Source: Roseateles depolymerans
Lineage (GTDB): Bacteria; Pseudomonadota; Gammaproteobacteria; Burkholderiales; Burkholderiaceae_C
Direction: 5' to 3'
NCBI RefSeq assembly: GCF_003387155.1
Contig: NZ_QUMT01000003.1
Coordinates: forward strand, 496,001 to 560,000
Length of the DNA stretch: 64,000 nucleotides
Made by a program: the position numbers and the translations under genes. Below the pieces are notes generated by a model. It was not told where the DNA came from. It did not search any database and worked only from the letters and a program-made list of their open reading frames with translations. The first letter of the stretch is position 1, and each line of letters starts with the position of its first letter. Shown here one piece after another: positions 10,167 through 18,962 of the stretch.

Positions 10167-10980
10167 GACCCTCGCCGTCACCCGCTCTGGCCCCGGCCGG
10201 TTGTGGGGCATCTCGCTGGGGCCGGGTGATCCGGGCCTGATCACGCGCGCCGCCTGGCAGGCGCTGCAGCGGACCGACACCGTCTGGGTCTATCCCGCCC
10301 GCAGCGGCAAGACGCCCAGTTATGCCTTCGACATCGTGCAGCGCGCAGGCCTGACGCCGCCGGCCACCCACAGCCAGCTGCTGTTCCCGATGACCCACGA
10401 CGGCGAGAAGCTCGCCCGCGCCTGGCTCAAGGCGGCGGACACGGTGCTGCCCTGGCTGCGGGCGGGGCAGGACGTGCTGTTCCTGGTGGAGGGCGACGCC
10501 AGCACCTATGCGACCTTTGGCCATCTGGCCCGCACGGTGAAGTCGCTGGACCCGTCCATCCCGGTGCAGGTCATTGCCGGCGTCAACGCCTTCACCGCCG
10601 CCTGCGCCAGTGTGGACACCCCGTTCGCCGAGCAGGACGACACCGTCGCCATCGTGCCGGCGGCCTACGGCGTCAGCGCGGTGGACCGCCTGCTGCCCGA
10701 CTTCGACACGCTGGTGCTGATGAAGATCAAGCCGCTGATCGGTGAGCTGATCGACTGGCTGGAGCGTCGCCAATTGCTGGACGGCGCGCACTTCATCGAA
10801 CGCGTGGGGGCGCCGGACGAGCGCCGGGTCTCAGGACCGGCGCTGCTGGCCCTGCGCGGCGAAAAGGTCAGCTACCTCTCGCTGCTCATCGTCAAAAACC
10901 CGCACCGCATCCGCGGTGAACGCATCAAGGGCTGCCTCAAGAAGAGCAGCCCGATTCCGGACTCCGTGGACACACCATGA
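10159..10980 (+). CDS. cobI: Precorrin-2/cobalt-factor II C20-methyltransferase
   Basis: A 273-residue SAM-dependent methyltransferase (CobI/CbiL), the first ring methylation after precorrin-2 or its cobalt form. Motifs are GISLGPGDPGLITRAA, VLFLVEGDASTYATF (the family's EGDxxxYxTF) and VIAGVNAFTAACA. The ATG at 10159 has AAGGAG 7 nt upstream, inside the end of cobL. A GTG one codon earlier is an alternative. The stop overlaps the cbiG start by 4 nt. Confidence 0.94.
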   Translation: MRETLAVTRSGPGRLWGISLGPGDPGLITRAAWQALQRTDTVWVYPARSGKTPSYAFDIVQRAGLTPPATHSQLLFPMTHDGEKLARAWLKAADTVLPWLRAGQDVLFLVEGDASTYATFGHLARTVKSLDPSIPVQVIAGVNAFTAACASVDTPFAEQDDTVAIVPAAYGVSAVDRLLPDFDTLVLMKIKPLIGELIDWLERRQLLDGAHFIERVGAPDERRVSGPALLALRGEKVSYLSLLIVKNPHRIRGERIKGCLKKSSPIPDSVDTP

Positions 10981-11855
10981 CCGCCTCATTCAAGACTTCC
11001 TTGCCCACCTCCGCTCCGTTGACCGCCGCGTCGGGTGATGCCGGCGCCGCTGGTGGCACGACCGAGCCGCGGCTGTGCCTCGTGGCCATCACCAAGCACG
11101 GCGCTGCGCAGGCCGCCCGCCTGGCCGCGGCGCTGCCGCAGGCCCAGGTCTGCACCTCCGCCAAGTTCGCCGACGCCTTTGCCGGCCTGCCCAACACCGT
11201 GCGGGCTTATGACGGCGCGCTGCGAGACCAGATCGCCCCGCTGTTCGCGGAGCAGGACCAGCTCATCTTCTTCGTCTCGCTCGGTGCCGTGGTGCGGCTG
11301 ATCGCGCCGCATCTGCGCGACAAGGACGTGGACCCCGGTGTGATCGTGGTGGACGATGCCGGCCAGTACGTCATCCCCGTGCTGTCCGGCCATGTCGGCG
11401 GGGCCAATGAGTGGAGTGAACGCGTGGCCGACCTGATCGGCGCCACACCGGTGCTCACCACCGCATCGGACGTGGGCAAGACGATTCCGGTGGACATCCT
11501 CGGCCGGCATCTGGGCTGGCGGGTGGAAGCGCCCAAGATCAACATCACCCGGGTGTCGGCCCATGTGGTCAATGGCGAGCCGATCGCCTTCGTGCAGGAG
11601 GCCGGCAGTCCGAACTGGTGGATCCGGCCCACGCCGCTGCCCGCGACGGTGCACCGCTTCGATCGATTCGACGCCGTGGACCTGTCGCGCTTTGCGGCGG
11701 TGCTGTGGGTCACCCATGCGCCGGTGCCGGCCTCGCTGTGGGAGCAGCTGCATGAGCGCCTCGTGGTGTATCGGCCTCCGCTGGAAGGCGATGCGGTCCC
11801 CGCGGACGCTTGCGCCACGGGCCCTGCAGGCGCCCCTCAGCCAGGCCGCGCATGA
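10977..11855 (+). CDS. cbiG: Cobalt-precorrin-5A hydrolase, N-terminal and middle domains (CbiG)
   Basis: A 292-residue CbiG that opens the ring lactone and releases the C20 carbon as acetaldehyde. After about 35 low-complexity N-terminal residues come LVAITKHGAAQA, FFVSLGAVVRLIAPHLRDKDVDP and VIPVLSGHVGGANEWS, all hallmarks of CbiG. The usual third (CobE-like) domain is missing; it is encoded by the next gene. Protein length therefore corresponds to the first two domains only. Overlaps on both sides are 4 nt. Confidence 0.93.
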   Translation: MTASFKTSLPTSAPLTAASGDAGAAGGTTEPRLCLVAITKHGAAQAARLAAALPQAQVCTSAKFADAFAGLPNTVRAYDGALRDQIAPLFAEQDQLIFFVSLGAVVRLIAPHLRDKDVDPGVIVVDDAGQYVIPVLSGHVGGANEWSERVADLIGATPVLTTASDVGKTIPVDILGRHLGWRVEAPKINITRVSAHVVNGEPIAFVQEAGSPNWWIRPTPLPATVHRFDRFDAVDLSRFAAVLWVTHAPVPASLWEQLHERLVVYRPPLEGDAVPADACATGPAGAPQPGRA

Positions 11856-12262
11856 CCGAGCCCCGGTTGACCCTGGGCATCGGCTGCGACCGCGGCACGT
11901 CCCTGGCCACGCTGCTGGAAGCCGTGGACGCCGCGTTGCAGCTGGCCGGCGCGCAGCCCAGCCAGGTGGTGGGCGTGGCCAGCATCACGCTCAAGGCCGA
12001 TGAACAAGGCCTGCTGGACCTGGCCGCCGCACGGCGCTGGCCGCTGCAGTTCTTTCCGCCGGAGGTGCTGGCCGGCGTGCCGGTGCCCAACCCGTCCGAG
12101 ACGGTGCGCCGCCACACCGGCACGCCGTCGGTCAGCGAGGCCGCCGCCCTGCTCGCCGCCGGCCCGGACACCCCGATGACCGCCCTGGTGGTGGAAAAAC
12201 TGCGTCACCGTGGCCGCGACGAGCGCCACGCCACCGTATCGATTGCAAGGAAGACGTCATGA
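11852..12262 (+). CDS. cobE: CobE / CbiG C-terminal domain protein
   Basis: A 136-residue stand-alone version of the CbiG C-terminal domain (CobE). The motif GIGCDRGTS near the N-terminus, SITLKADEQGLLDLA, and SVSEAAALLAAG are typical. The ATG at 11852 overlaps the cbiG stop, so the pair looks like a split cbiG. Its exact biochemical role in the pathway is less certain than that of its partners. The stop overlaps cobJ by 4 nt. Confidence 0.88.
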   Translation: MTEPRLTLGIGCDRGTSLATLLEAVDAALQLAGAQPSQVVGVASITLKADEQGLLDLAAARRWPLQFFPPEVLAGVPVPNPSETVRRHTGTPSVSEAAALLAAGPDTPMTALVVEKLRHRGRDERHATVSIARKTS

Positions 12263-13266
12263 CCGATCTCGTTGAGACCCCCGCCGCCCTCGCGGGAAAA
12301 ATCATGCTGGTGGGCATCGGCCCCGGCAGCGTGGAGCACATGACCCAGCGGGCCCGCGCCGCGATTGCCGAAGCCGACGTTGTCATCGGCTATGTCACCT
12401 ACATCAAGCTGGTGGCCGATCTGATCGAAGGCAAGGAGATCATCCGCAAGTCCATGACCGAAGAGCTGGACCGTGCCGTCAGCGCCCTGGAAGCGGCGCG
12501 TCAGGGCAAGAAGGTGGCGCTGATCTCGTCGGGCGATGCCGGCGTCTACGGCATGGCAGGCCCAACCTACGAGGTGCTCTTCCAGGCCGGCTGGACCCCG
12601 GACGATGCCGTGCAGGTGGAAATCATCCCCGGCGCCTCGGCCTTGAACAGCTGCGCCGCGCTGGTGGGGGCACCGCTGACGCATGACTTCTGCGCCATCT
12701 CCCTGTCCGACCTGCTCACGCCCTGGCCGACGATTGCCCGTCGGCTGGATGCCGTGGCCATGGCCGACTTCGTGGTGGCGCTCTACAACCCCAAGAGCGG
12801 CCGACGCACGCGGCAGATCGTGGAAGCCCAGCGCCTGTTCCTGCGCCACCGCCGGGCGGACACGCCGGTGGCCATCGTCAAGAGCGGCTATCGGCGCCGC
12901 CAGAACATCGTCTTCACGACGCTGGACCAGATGGCGGAGGCCGACATCGGCATGCTCAGCACCGTGCTGATCGGCAACAGCAACACCTTCATCCGGCACG
13001 GCCTGATGGTGACGCCCCGGGGTTATGCCAACAAGTACGACCTGGAGGACGGCGGCAGCACCCGCGAGGGCGAGAAGGCCGGACGGTCCCTCTCCACCGG
13101 GCTGCTGGGCTGGCTGGAGCAGATCCGCGCGGACCATGCCGAGGGCGTGGACGTGGCCACCCTGGCCCGTCAGCACCGCCTGCCGCAGGACTACATCAGC
13201 GCGGTGCTGGCCGAGCCCGATGCGCTGCCAGAGGAACCGGCCCCCGCTGAAGAGGACGCCGCATGA
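12259..13266 (+). CDS. cobJ: Precorrin-3B/cobalt-precorrin-3 C17-methyltransferase, ring-contracting
   Basis: A 335-residue CobJ/CbiH protein that methylates C17 and drives ring contraction. Motifs are LVGIGPGSVEHMT, DVVIGYVTYIKL, SSGDAGVYGMAGP and EIIPGASALNSCAALVGAPL. The core ends near residue 265. An extension of about 70 residues follows that contains a helix-turn-helix-like stretch (VATLARQHRLPQDYISAVL) of unknown meaning. Overlaps are 4 nt on both sides. Confidence 0.93.
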   Translation: MTDLVETPAALAGKIMLVGIGPGSVEHMTQRARAAIAEADVVIGYVTYIKLVADLIEGKEIIRKSMTEELDRAVSALEAARQGKKVALISSGDAGVYGMAGPTYEVLFQAGWTPDDAVQVEIIPGASALNSCAALVGAPLTHDFCAISLSDLLTPWPTIARRLDAVAMADFVVALYNPKSGRRTRQIVEAQRLFLRHRRADTPVAIVKSGYRRRQNIVFTTLDQMAEADIGMLSTVLIGNSNTFIRHGLMVTPRGYANKYDLEDGGSTREGEKAGRSLSTGLLGWLEQIRADHAEGVDVATLARQHRLPQDYISAVLAEPDALPEEPAPAEEDAA

Positions 13267-13670
13267 GCGAGACCCCCGTCATCAAGCCCAAGATCGGCGA
13301 ATACCGCCGCCACATCCTCGTCTGCACCGGTGAGCGCTGCACCAGCGACGGTGCGTCGCAAGTGCTGTTCGACAGCCTGGGTGACAAGTTCAAGGCGGCC
13401 GGCCTGACCGCCGGTCCGCTGCGGGTCAAACGCACGCGGGCCAGTTGCTTTGCGGCCTGCAAGGGCGGACCCATCGTCTGCGTGCAGCCCGACGGCACCT
13501 GGTACTACAACGTGACGCCGGAGAACATGGACCGCATCATCGAGCAGCATCTGTGCGGTGGGAAGCCGGTGGAGGACCTGGTCTTCCATCAGGCCCAGTC
13601 ACCGGACGATGAGGACGCCGGCGCCTGTGCGGTCGCGCAGGCCCCACAAGGCAGCGGAGGCAACGCTTGA
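13263..13670 (+). CDS. Thioredoxin-fold [2Fe-2S] ferredoxin of the cobalamin operon
   Basis: A 135-residue ferredoxin-like protein. Cys21, Cys26, Cys62 and Cys66 follow the spacing of thioredoxin-like [2Fe-2S] ferredoxins (VCTGERC and ASCFAACKGG); a fifth Cys is at 73. Its position between cobJ and cobA suggests it donates electrons to a step of corrin synthesis. One candidate is the ring-contraction chemistry or the missing precorrin-6A reduction, but the actual partner cannot be read from sequence. It overlaps both neighbours by 4 nt. Confidence 0.85.
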   Translation: MSETPVIKPKIGEYRRHILVCTGERCTSDGASQVLFDSLGDKFKAAGLTAGPLRVKRTRASCFAACKGGPIVCVQPDGTWYYNVTPENMDRIIEQHLCGGKPVEDLVFHQAQSPDDEDAGACAVAQAPQGSGGNA

Positions 13671-14431
13671 AGTCCCAGGTGCTCCTGACCCCGGGCAGCG
13701 TGGCCCTCGTGGGCGCTGGCCCGGGTGCCGCGGACCTGCTGACCGTGCGGGCCTGGGCCTGCCTGCAGCAGGCGGACGTGGTGCTGCACGACCTGCTGGT
13801 GAGCGACGACGTGCTGGCCCAGCTGCCGGCATCGGTCGAGCGCATCAGCGTGGGCAAGGCCGGCGGTCGCCACAGCTGGGCGCAGCGGGACATCTGCGCG
13901 CTGATGGTCGACAAGGCCCGGGCCGGATTGCGGGTCGTGCGCCTCAAAGGGGGCGACCCGTTCGTGTTCGGCCGGGGCGGCGAGGAAATGGAGGCGCTGA
14001 TGGAGGCGGGCATCCCTGTGCAGGTGGTGCCCGGCATCACCGCGGCGGTGGGCGCTGCTGCATCGCTGGGCTTCCCGCTGACCCATCGCGACCATGCCCA
14101 CAGCTGCATCTTCGTCACCGGCCATCTGCAGCACGACACCCTGGCGCTGAACTGGTCCTCGCTGGCGCAGCCGCGACAGACGGTGGTCATCTACATGGGC
14201 ATGACCGGCGTGGAGACCATCGCACGCGAGCTACAGGCCGCCGGCCTGCCGGCCGACACGCCGGTGGCCGTGGTCCGTTATGCCACGCGGCCCGAGCAGC
14301 AGGTGTGGACCGCGTCCCTGGCCGGCCTGCCGGGCCTGGTGAAGGACCACGGCCTGGCGCCGCCCTCGCTGCTGGTCATCGGTTCGGTGGTGAGCCTGCT
14401 GGCACGCGCGGAGCAGCGGCTCACGCCTTGA
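13667..14431 (+). CDS. cobA: Uroporphyrinogen-III C-methyltransferase (CobA)
   Basis: A 254-residue enzyme that makes precorrin-2 from uroporphyrinogen III, feeding both B12 and siroheme. It carries VALVGAGPGAADLLTVRA, VVRLKGGDPFVFGRGGEE and VVPGITAAVGAAA. Translation appears to start at a TTG that overlaps the ferredoxin stop (TTGA), with GGAGG 6 nt upstream. There is no CysG-like dehydrogenase/ferrochelatase half. It is the last gene of the operon and runs 11 nt into the convergent PEP-CTERM gene. Confidence 0.94.
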   Translation: MKSQVLLTPGSVALVGAGPGAADLLTVRAWACLQQADVVLHDLLVSDDVLAQLPASVERISVGKAGGRHSWAQRDICALMVDKARAGLRVVRLKGGDPFVFGRGGEEMEALMEAGIPVQVVPGITAAVGAAASLGFPLTHRDHAHSCIFVTGHLQHDTLALNWSSLAQPRQTVVIYMGMTGVETIARELQAAGLPADTPVAVVRYATRPEQQVWTASLAGLPGLVKDHGLAPPSLLVIGSVVSLLARAEQRLTP

Positions 14432-15389
14432 CGGCGCGGCGTCGCCACATCACCAGCAGGCCCACGCCGGCCAGCAGCATGGCGTAGGTGGACGGCTCGG
14501 GCACCGGGGCGGCCAGTTGCTCGTAGGCGATTTGCTGCAAGGCGGAGACCTGCCCCGCCGTCAGGCCCAGCTGGGCGGCGGACGTCTCATTGGCGCCCAG
14601 GCTGCGCGGGTCCAGGCCGGTCACATGGCCGAAGACCGTCAGGGCCTCCAGGTAGCTGCCGTAGAGGCTGGCGTGATAGTTGTCGTTGGCCCAGAGCTTG
14701 ACCTTGCCGGGGTCGATGCCGTCGTACGGATTGGTGTCGGCAAAGCCCTGCGTCATGGCGCGGTTCCAGGCCAGCCCGACCGGAATCACGCCGCTGACGG
14801 TGTCCCAGGTGGCGTCGGCGAGTTCATAGCCGGCATTCACGTCCTTGGCCATCTGGTAGATATCCTTCCCGTACCAGGCGCCGCTGGGCAGGTAGGTCTG
14901 GTCCGCGCGGGACCAGGTGGCCATCAACTGCACATCCACCTGGCTGTTCCTGGCCTTGAAGGCATCGGCCAAGAGGCCGGCGTACTGCACCAGCTTGGCC
15001 GGATTGCCGGGACGGCTGGCGTCCAGCGTGCTGTAGCTCTGCAGCACCACCTTGTCCCAGGCCTTGTCCAGCACCGCCAGCTTGTTGTTGTAGTGATAGT
15101 CCAGGCCCTGGCCGGGCGCGGTTTCCAGGCTGACGTCATAACTCAGGCCCGCCTGCACGGTGAAGGCCTTGAACAGGGCCGGGATGCCGCCGATGCCTTC
15201 CTGGTTCAGGTCGGTCACGGTGCCGGCATTCCAGTACTTCACGGCGGAGCCTTCCCCAAAGGTGAAGCTGTTGCCGACGAATAGGATGGTCTCGCCGTGG
15301 GCCAGGCTGGCCGACAGCGCCATCGAGGCGCCCATCAGCAGGCCGGTGATCGTGGGACGCCAGGCGAGGGAATTCACAGGTGTGCGCAT
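14421..15389 (-). CDS. PEP-CTERM protein with SGNH-hydrolase-like domain
   Basis: A 322-residue exported protein. Residues 1-32 form a signal peptide that ends near AHG. ILFVGNSFTFG looks like the nucleophile-Ser block of SGNH-type hydrolases, and DNYHASLYGSYLEAL near residue 245 supplies the Asp/His pair. The C-terminus VPEPSTYAMLLAGVGLL followed by RRR is a PEP-CTERM sorting signal, so the protein is probably processed by an exosortase/archaeosortase system elsewhere in the genome. ATG at 15389 has AAGGAAG upstream. The natural substrate is unknown. Confidence 0.85.
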   Translation of the reverse strand: MRTPVNSLAWRPTITGLLMGASMALSASLAHGETILFVGNSFTFGEGSAVKYWNAGTVTDLNQEGIGGIPALFKAFTVQAGLSYDVSLETAPGQGLDYHYNNKLAVLDKAWDKVVLQSYSTLDASRPGNPAKLVQYAGLLADAFKARNSQVDVQLMATWSRADQTYLPSGAWYGKDIYQMAKDVNAGYELADATWDTVSGVIPVGLAWNRAMTQGFADTNPYDGIDPGKVKLWANDNYHASLYGSYLEALTVFGHVTGLDPRSLGANETSAAQLGLTAGQVSALQQIAYEQLAAPVPEPSTYAMLLAGVGLLVMWRRRAVKA

Positions 15390-15464
15390 TTGTCTTCCTT
15401 TGAATGACCACACAGCGGTCTGTTGTGATGCGGAAGCTCTGATCCTGCCGCTCTGAGTGGGGAT

Positions 15465-15506
15465 GGACAGCGACAGGCGTCACCGCTGGCGGCGACACCG
15501 CTGTCC
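15465..15506. repeat. 8-bp inverted repeat with long loop
   Basis: GGACAGCG at 15465-15472 is repeated inverted as CGCTGTCC at 15499-15506. The 26-nt interval is itself GC-rich and may fold. It lies in the 273-nt gap between the divergent PEP-CTERM and glyoxalase genes. It could be an operator, a cruciform or an RNA hairpin; nothing in the sequence decides. No other feature was seen in this gap. Confidence 0.3.
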
Positions 15507-15662
15507 CCTGCGTGGGCCCCGGCCAGGCGTGTCCAAAGCGTCCCCAAGGCGTGTCGATTGCCAGGGCGCGCACAGGGGTTCCGACAGGTGCACGCCTTGC
15601 TCCACAATGGCCCGCAGAGGCCTGCGGTGGTGCGGGCCTCATGACCCTTGCCGGATGTTTTC

Positions 15663-16028
15663 ATGACCCTTGGTGCGACCGTTCCCTTGCTGCGCATCTT
15701 CGACGAGGCCAAGGCCCGGGAGTTCTACATCGACTTCCTGGGCTTCCAGGAGGACTGGGCCCATCGCTTCGAGCCCGCCCTGCCGCTCTACCTGCAGGTG
15801 TCACGCGATGGCTGCGTGCTGCACCTGACCGAGCATCACGGCGATGCCTGCCCCGGCGCCGCGGTGCGTATCGACACGACCGACATCGAGGCGCTGCACC
15901 GCGAGCTGATCGGCAAGCAGTACGGCTATGCACGTCCCGGCCTGGAGGACATGCCCTGGGGCAGCCGGGAGATGTCGGTGAAGGACCCGTTTGGCAATCG
16001 CCTGACCTTCACCATGGACCTGGACTGA
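15663..16028 (+). CDS. Glyoxalase/bleomycin-resistance superfamily protein
   Basis: A 121-residue protein of the vicinal-oxygen-chelate fold. VPLLRIFDEAKAREFYIDFLGF is the typical first strand-helix block, and the C-terminal VKDPFGNRLTF is the usual DPxGN motif. The arrangement resembles bleomycin-binding-type members. Metal ligands and substrate cannot be assigned. The ATG at 15663 is preferred over a TTG five codons upstream. The Shine-Dalgarno is weak. It stands alone, 181 nt from the next gene; a GTGTC/GACAC inverted repeat (16059-16074) is the only structure in that gap. Confidence 0.8.
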   Translation: MTLGATVPLLRIFDEAKAREFYIDFLGFQEDWAHRFEPALPLYLQVSRDGCVLHLTEHHGDACPGAAVRIDTTDIEALHRELIGKQYGYARPGLEDMPWGSREMSVKDPFGNRLTFTMDLD

Positions 16029-16209
16029 TCGGATTGGAGCGGATCGGCACCGCGGTTTGTGTCACGTCCGACACGAACGAACCCGATGAACACGGCCCGG
16101 GCGCAGCGATTGCCAAGTTTCTTGGCCGGTTTTCAAAGATTGGGTAAAGCTCTCTCCACAGCCGGGGCGCTGGGCCCATGATGCAGCCGGTTTTCGCCCG
16201 ACTGTGCCC

Positions 16210-17268
16210 ATGAGTTCCACCCACCCCGCCGTCCGCCGCCCTCGTACCGCCGTCCTGCATCAGTGGGTCGGCATGGGCGATCTGGTCTGGCATGTCCCCT
16301 ACCTGCGGCGCATTGCCGAGACCAGCAGCGAAGGCCAGGTGTCCCTGATCGCCTCGCCCACCACTTTCGCTCGGGACCTCGTCGGCCATGAACCCTGGCT
16401 GCGGGAGGTCATCGATTTCGACCGCCATCCCCGCCGCGAAGAAGGCCGGGTGGGCCGGCACCGCGGCATCGCGGGGCTGGTGCGCATGGGCCGGGAGCTG
16501 CGGCCGATGGGGTTTGAGCGCATCGTGCTGCTGACCCATCACACCAACCGGTCGATCGTCGCCAACATTGCCGGCATTCCAGAGCGGCTGGGCTACGGCA
16601 GCAACGGGCTGCAGCGGCTGTTGCTGAGCCGCGGTCCCTGGATCGAGCCCTATCGCGGTCCGGCGGTGAAGGCCTACCAGGACGTGACCGCCTTTGCCAT
16701 CGCGCAGGGCTGGGCGACCGAGCCGATCGTGCCCAGCCTGGTGGTCCGCCCGGATGCGCTCGCGGTCGCCCGCCAGCGTCTGGTCGACCTGCCGCGACCG
16801 CTGGTGGCCCTGGCCGTCGGCAGTTCCGAGCCCTACAAGCAATGGGGCGCCACCCGCTTCTCCGCACTCGCCACCAGCCTGGTGCATGCCGGCTGCGGCG
16901 TGGTGCTGCTGGCCGGACCGGCAGAACGCGTGCTGACCCAGACCGTCATCAACAGCATGGCCGCCGCCTTGCGCCCGTGCGTGCGGGCCATCACGCATGG
17001 CAGCGTGGCGGAGACGGTGGCTGCGCTGTCGCTGGTGCACGTGTGCGTGGGCAATGACACCGGGGCGGCCAACATCGCCGCCGCGGTGGGCACGCCCACC
17101 TGGGTCATCCTGGGGCCCCGGCCGCCGCTGGAACATGACCCGCAGACGCTGCGGGCGCTGGTGGCGCCCCGGCTGGAGGACATCACCCCCGGCGATGTGG
17201 TGGCCAAGGTCCTGGCCACCCTGCGCCGTTCCGAGACGGTGCCCCTGCGCGAGGCCGCCCTGACGTGA
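16210..17268 (+). CDS. Glycosyltransferase family 9 (heptosyltransferase-like), copy 1
   Basis: A 352-residue GT9 protein, related to the ADP-heptose:LPS heptosyltransferases that build the inner core of lipopolysaccharide on the cytoplasmic face. The N-terminal HQWVGMGDLVWHVPYLRRI and the C-terminal VGNDTGAANIAAAVGTPTW with LGPRPPLEHDP are the acceptor- and ADP-heptose-side family motifs. SSEPYKQWGATRFSALA is in between. ATG 16210 is preferred to a GTG two codons earlier. It overlaps the next, paralogous gene by GTGA. The convergent ADP-heptose genes support the donor assignment. Confidence 0.85.
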   Translation: MSSTHPAVRRPRTAVLHQWVGMGDLVWHVPYLRRIAETSSEGQVSLIASPTTFARDLVGHEPWLREVIDFDRHPRREEGRVGRHRGIAGLVRMGRELRPMGFERIVLLTHHTNRSIVANIAGIPERLGYGSNGLQRLLLSRGPWIEPYRGPAVKAYQDVTAFAIAQGWATEPIVPSLVVRPDALAVARQRLVDLPRPLVALAVGSSEPYKQWGATRFSALATSLVHAGCGVVLLAGPAERVLTQTVINSMAAALRPCVRAITHGSVAETVAALSLVHVCVGNDTGAANIAAAVGTPTWVILGPRPPLEHDPQTLRALVAPRLEDITPGDVVAKVLATLRRSETVPLREAALT

Positions 17269-18374
17269 ATCTTCCGATGGTGAATTCCGCTTCATCCGCT
17301 TCATCCGCTGCCGATCCCCGCCCCGCCACCGCCGTCCACATGCGCCACAACGGCATGGGCGACCTGGTGTGGCATGCCGAGTATTTCCGCCTGGTGGCCG
17401 CCACCAGCCGAGACGGCCAGGTGACCGTGGTGGTGCCGCCGTCCACCCGCGCGCGAGACCTGTTGGGTCATGAGCCCTGGGTGCGGGAGGTGATCGATTA
17501 CGACCGCCGTCCTCGTCGCAGCGAAGGGCGACGCGGGCGGCACAGCGGGCTGACCGGGCCGCTGCGCTTCGGCGCGGAGCTGGCTTGCCGGCAGCTCGAC
17601 CGGATGGTGCTGTTTTCGGACCGCCCCGGACGCACCCTGGTGGCCTGCCTGCGCGCGGGCATCGGCACGCGCATCGGCTACGGCACTACCTGGCTGCAAC
17701 GTCGACTGCTGACCGAAGGGCCGCGCATTGCGCTCTACCAGGGCCCGGCCGTCGGCCTGTATCACGACGCCACCGCGCTGGCCATGGCCCACGGCTGGTG
17801 CCATGGTCCGGTCGTGCCGCGACTGACCGTGCGGCCCGATGCGGTGCACCGCATGCGCGAGCGACTGCAGGCCCTGCCCTGGCCGCTGCACGTGATGGCG
17901 ATCGGCGCGTCGGAAACCTACAAGCAGTGGGGTGCGCGGCGCTTCACCGCGCTGGCCACCTTGCTGGCGACGCGGGGCCACGGTGTGGTGCTGCTGGGCG
18001 GTCCGGCGGAAACCGCCTTGTCGCTGGAGATCCTGTCCGGCCTGCCGCAGCCGCTGCGCCGGCAGGTGATGGCCTTGACCGACCTGCCGGTGCCGGACAG
18101 CGTCGCGGTGCTGTCGCTGGCGCAGACCTGCATCGGCAACGACACGGGCATGTCCAACATCGCGGCGGCGGTGGGCACGTCCACCACCATCGTGCTCGGC
18201 CCGCGGCCACCGCTGGAGCATGACCCGGTGCACATCACCCTCATGCAGGCGCCGTCCCTGGAGGACATCCGGGCGGAACAGGTGATGCAGCAGGTGCTTC
18301 AGCTGAGGGTGTCAACGGGCGGCACGTCACCGGGTCCGGGCGCCCGGCAGGCACAGTCACTACGGATGGTGTGA
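17265..18374 (+). CDS. Glycosyltransferase family 9 (heptosyltransferase-like), copy 2
   Basis: A 369-residue paralog of the preceding gene. It shares the blocks HNGMGDLVWHAEYFR, GHEPWVREVIDYDR, YKQWGARRFTALA and GNDTGMSNIAAAVGTST in the same order, so the pair arose by tandem duplication. It starts at GTG 17265, overlapping the upstream stop by 4 nt. Its last 15 nt overlap the convergent gmhB. Two adjacent heptosyltransferases commonly add the first two heptoses, but which acceptor each copy uses is not shown by sequence. Confidence 0.84.
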   Translation: MNLPMVNSASSASSAADPRPATAVHMRHNGMGDLVWHAEYFRLVAATSRDGQVTVVVPPSTRARDLLGHEPWVREVIDYDRRPRRSEGRRGRHSGLTGPLRFGAELACRQLDRMVLFSDRPGRTLVACLRAGIGTRIGYGTTWLQRRLLTEGPRIALYQGPAVGLYHDATALAMAHGWCHGPVVPRLTVRPDAVHRMRERLQALPWPLHVMAIGASETYKQWGARRFTALATLLATRGHGVVLLGGPAETALSLEILSGLPQPLRRQVMALTDLPVPDSVAVLSLAQTCIGNDTGMSNIAAAVGTSTTIVLGPRPPLEHDPVHITLMQAPSLEDIRAEQVMQQVLQLRVSTGGTSPGPGARQAQSLRMV

Positions 18375-18962
18375 CGAGCCCGCCTCGGCAAGCCAGTGGT
18401 CCACCGCGTCCTGCAAGGAGCGGCAGGGCGAGGTGTGGCAGCGCGGGGTGCGGGCCATGGGGCACAGCAAGTCGTCCGGCTCCCCCACGCCATCGGTCGC
18501 CACTAAAAACGCTCGGCCCACGCCCGCCCGTTGCGCCGCCTCCATGTCGGAAGCTTTGTCACCCACCATCACCGACCGCGCCAGGTCGATGCCCAGCCGA
18601 TGTGCCGCCCGCAGGATCATGCCCGGCTCGGGCTTTCGGCAGTCGCAGTGGACGGCATAGGCCGGCACCGCCGCGCCGGGCAGATGCGGGCAGTACTCGA
18701 TGGCGTCGAGCTGGATGCCCTCGCCGTGCAGATGCTCGCGTAGCCGCTCGCCCAGCGCCCGCACGTCCGACTCGGCATACAAGCCGCGCGCCACCCCAGA
18801 CTGGTTGGTGACGATGACCAGCGCGTGCCCCGCGGCCTGCAGGCGACGAAGCGCCTCCACGGCGCCCGGCACAAACTGAAAGTCTTCCCAGCGATGGACA
18901 TAGCCGTGATCGAGATTGATCACGCCGTCACGGTCCAGGAAGGCTGCGCTGCGGCCGCTCAC
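18360..18962 (-). CDS. gmhB: D-glycero-beta-D-manno-heptose-1,7-bisphosphate 7-phosphatase
   Basis: A 200-residue HAD phosphatase. FLDRDGVIN near the N-terminus holds the two catalytic aspartates. VTNQSGVARG is motif II. A zinc loop with CPH and CDC (about residues 97-115) is characteristic of GmhB, followed by RKPEPGM and VGDKASDMEAA. It removes the 7-phosphate in ADP-heptose synthesis. Start is GTG 18962, overlapping the hldC stop. It is the last gene of a four-gene operon. Confidence 0.93.
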   Translation of the reverse strand: MSGRSAAFLDRDGVINLDHGYVHRWEDFQFVPGAVEALRRLQAAGHALVIVTNQSGVARGLYAESDVRALGERLREHLHGEGIQLDAIEYCPHLPGAAVPAYAVHCDCRKPEPGMILRAAHRLGIDLARSVMVGDKASDMEAAQRAGVGRAFLVATDGVGEPDDLLCPMARTPRCHTSPCRSLQDAVDHWLAEAGSSHHP

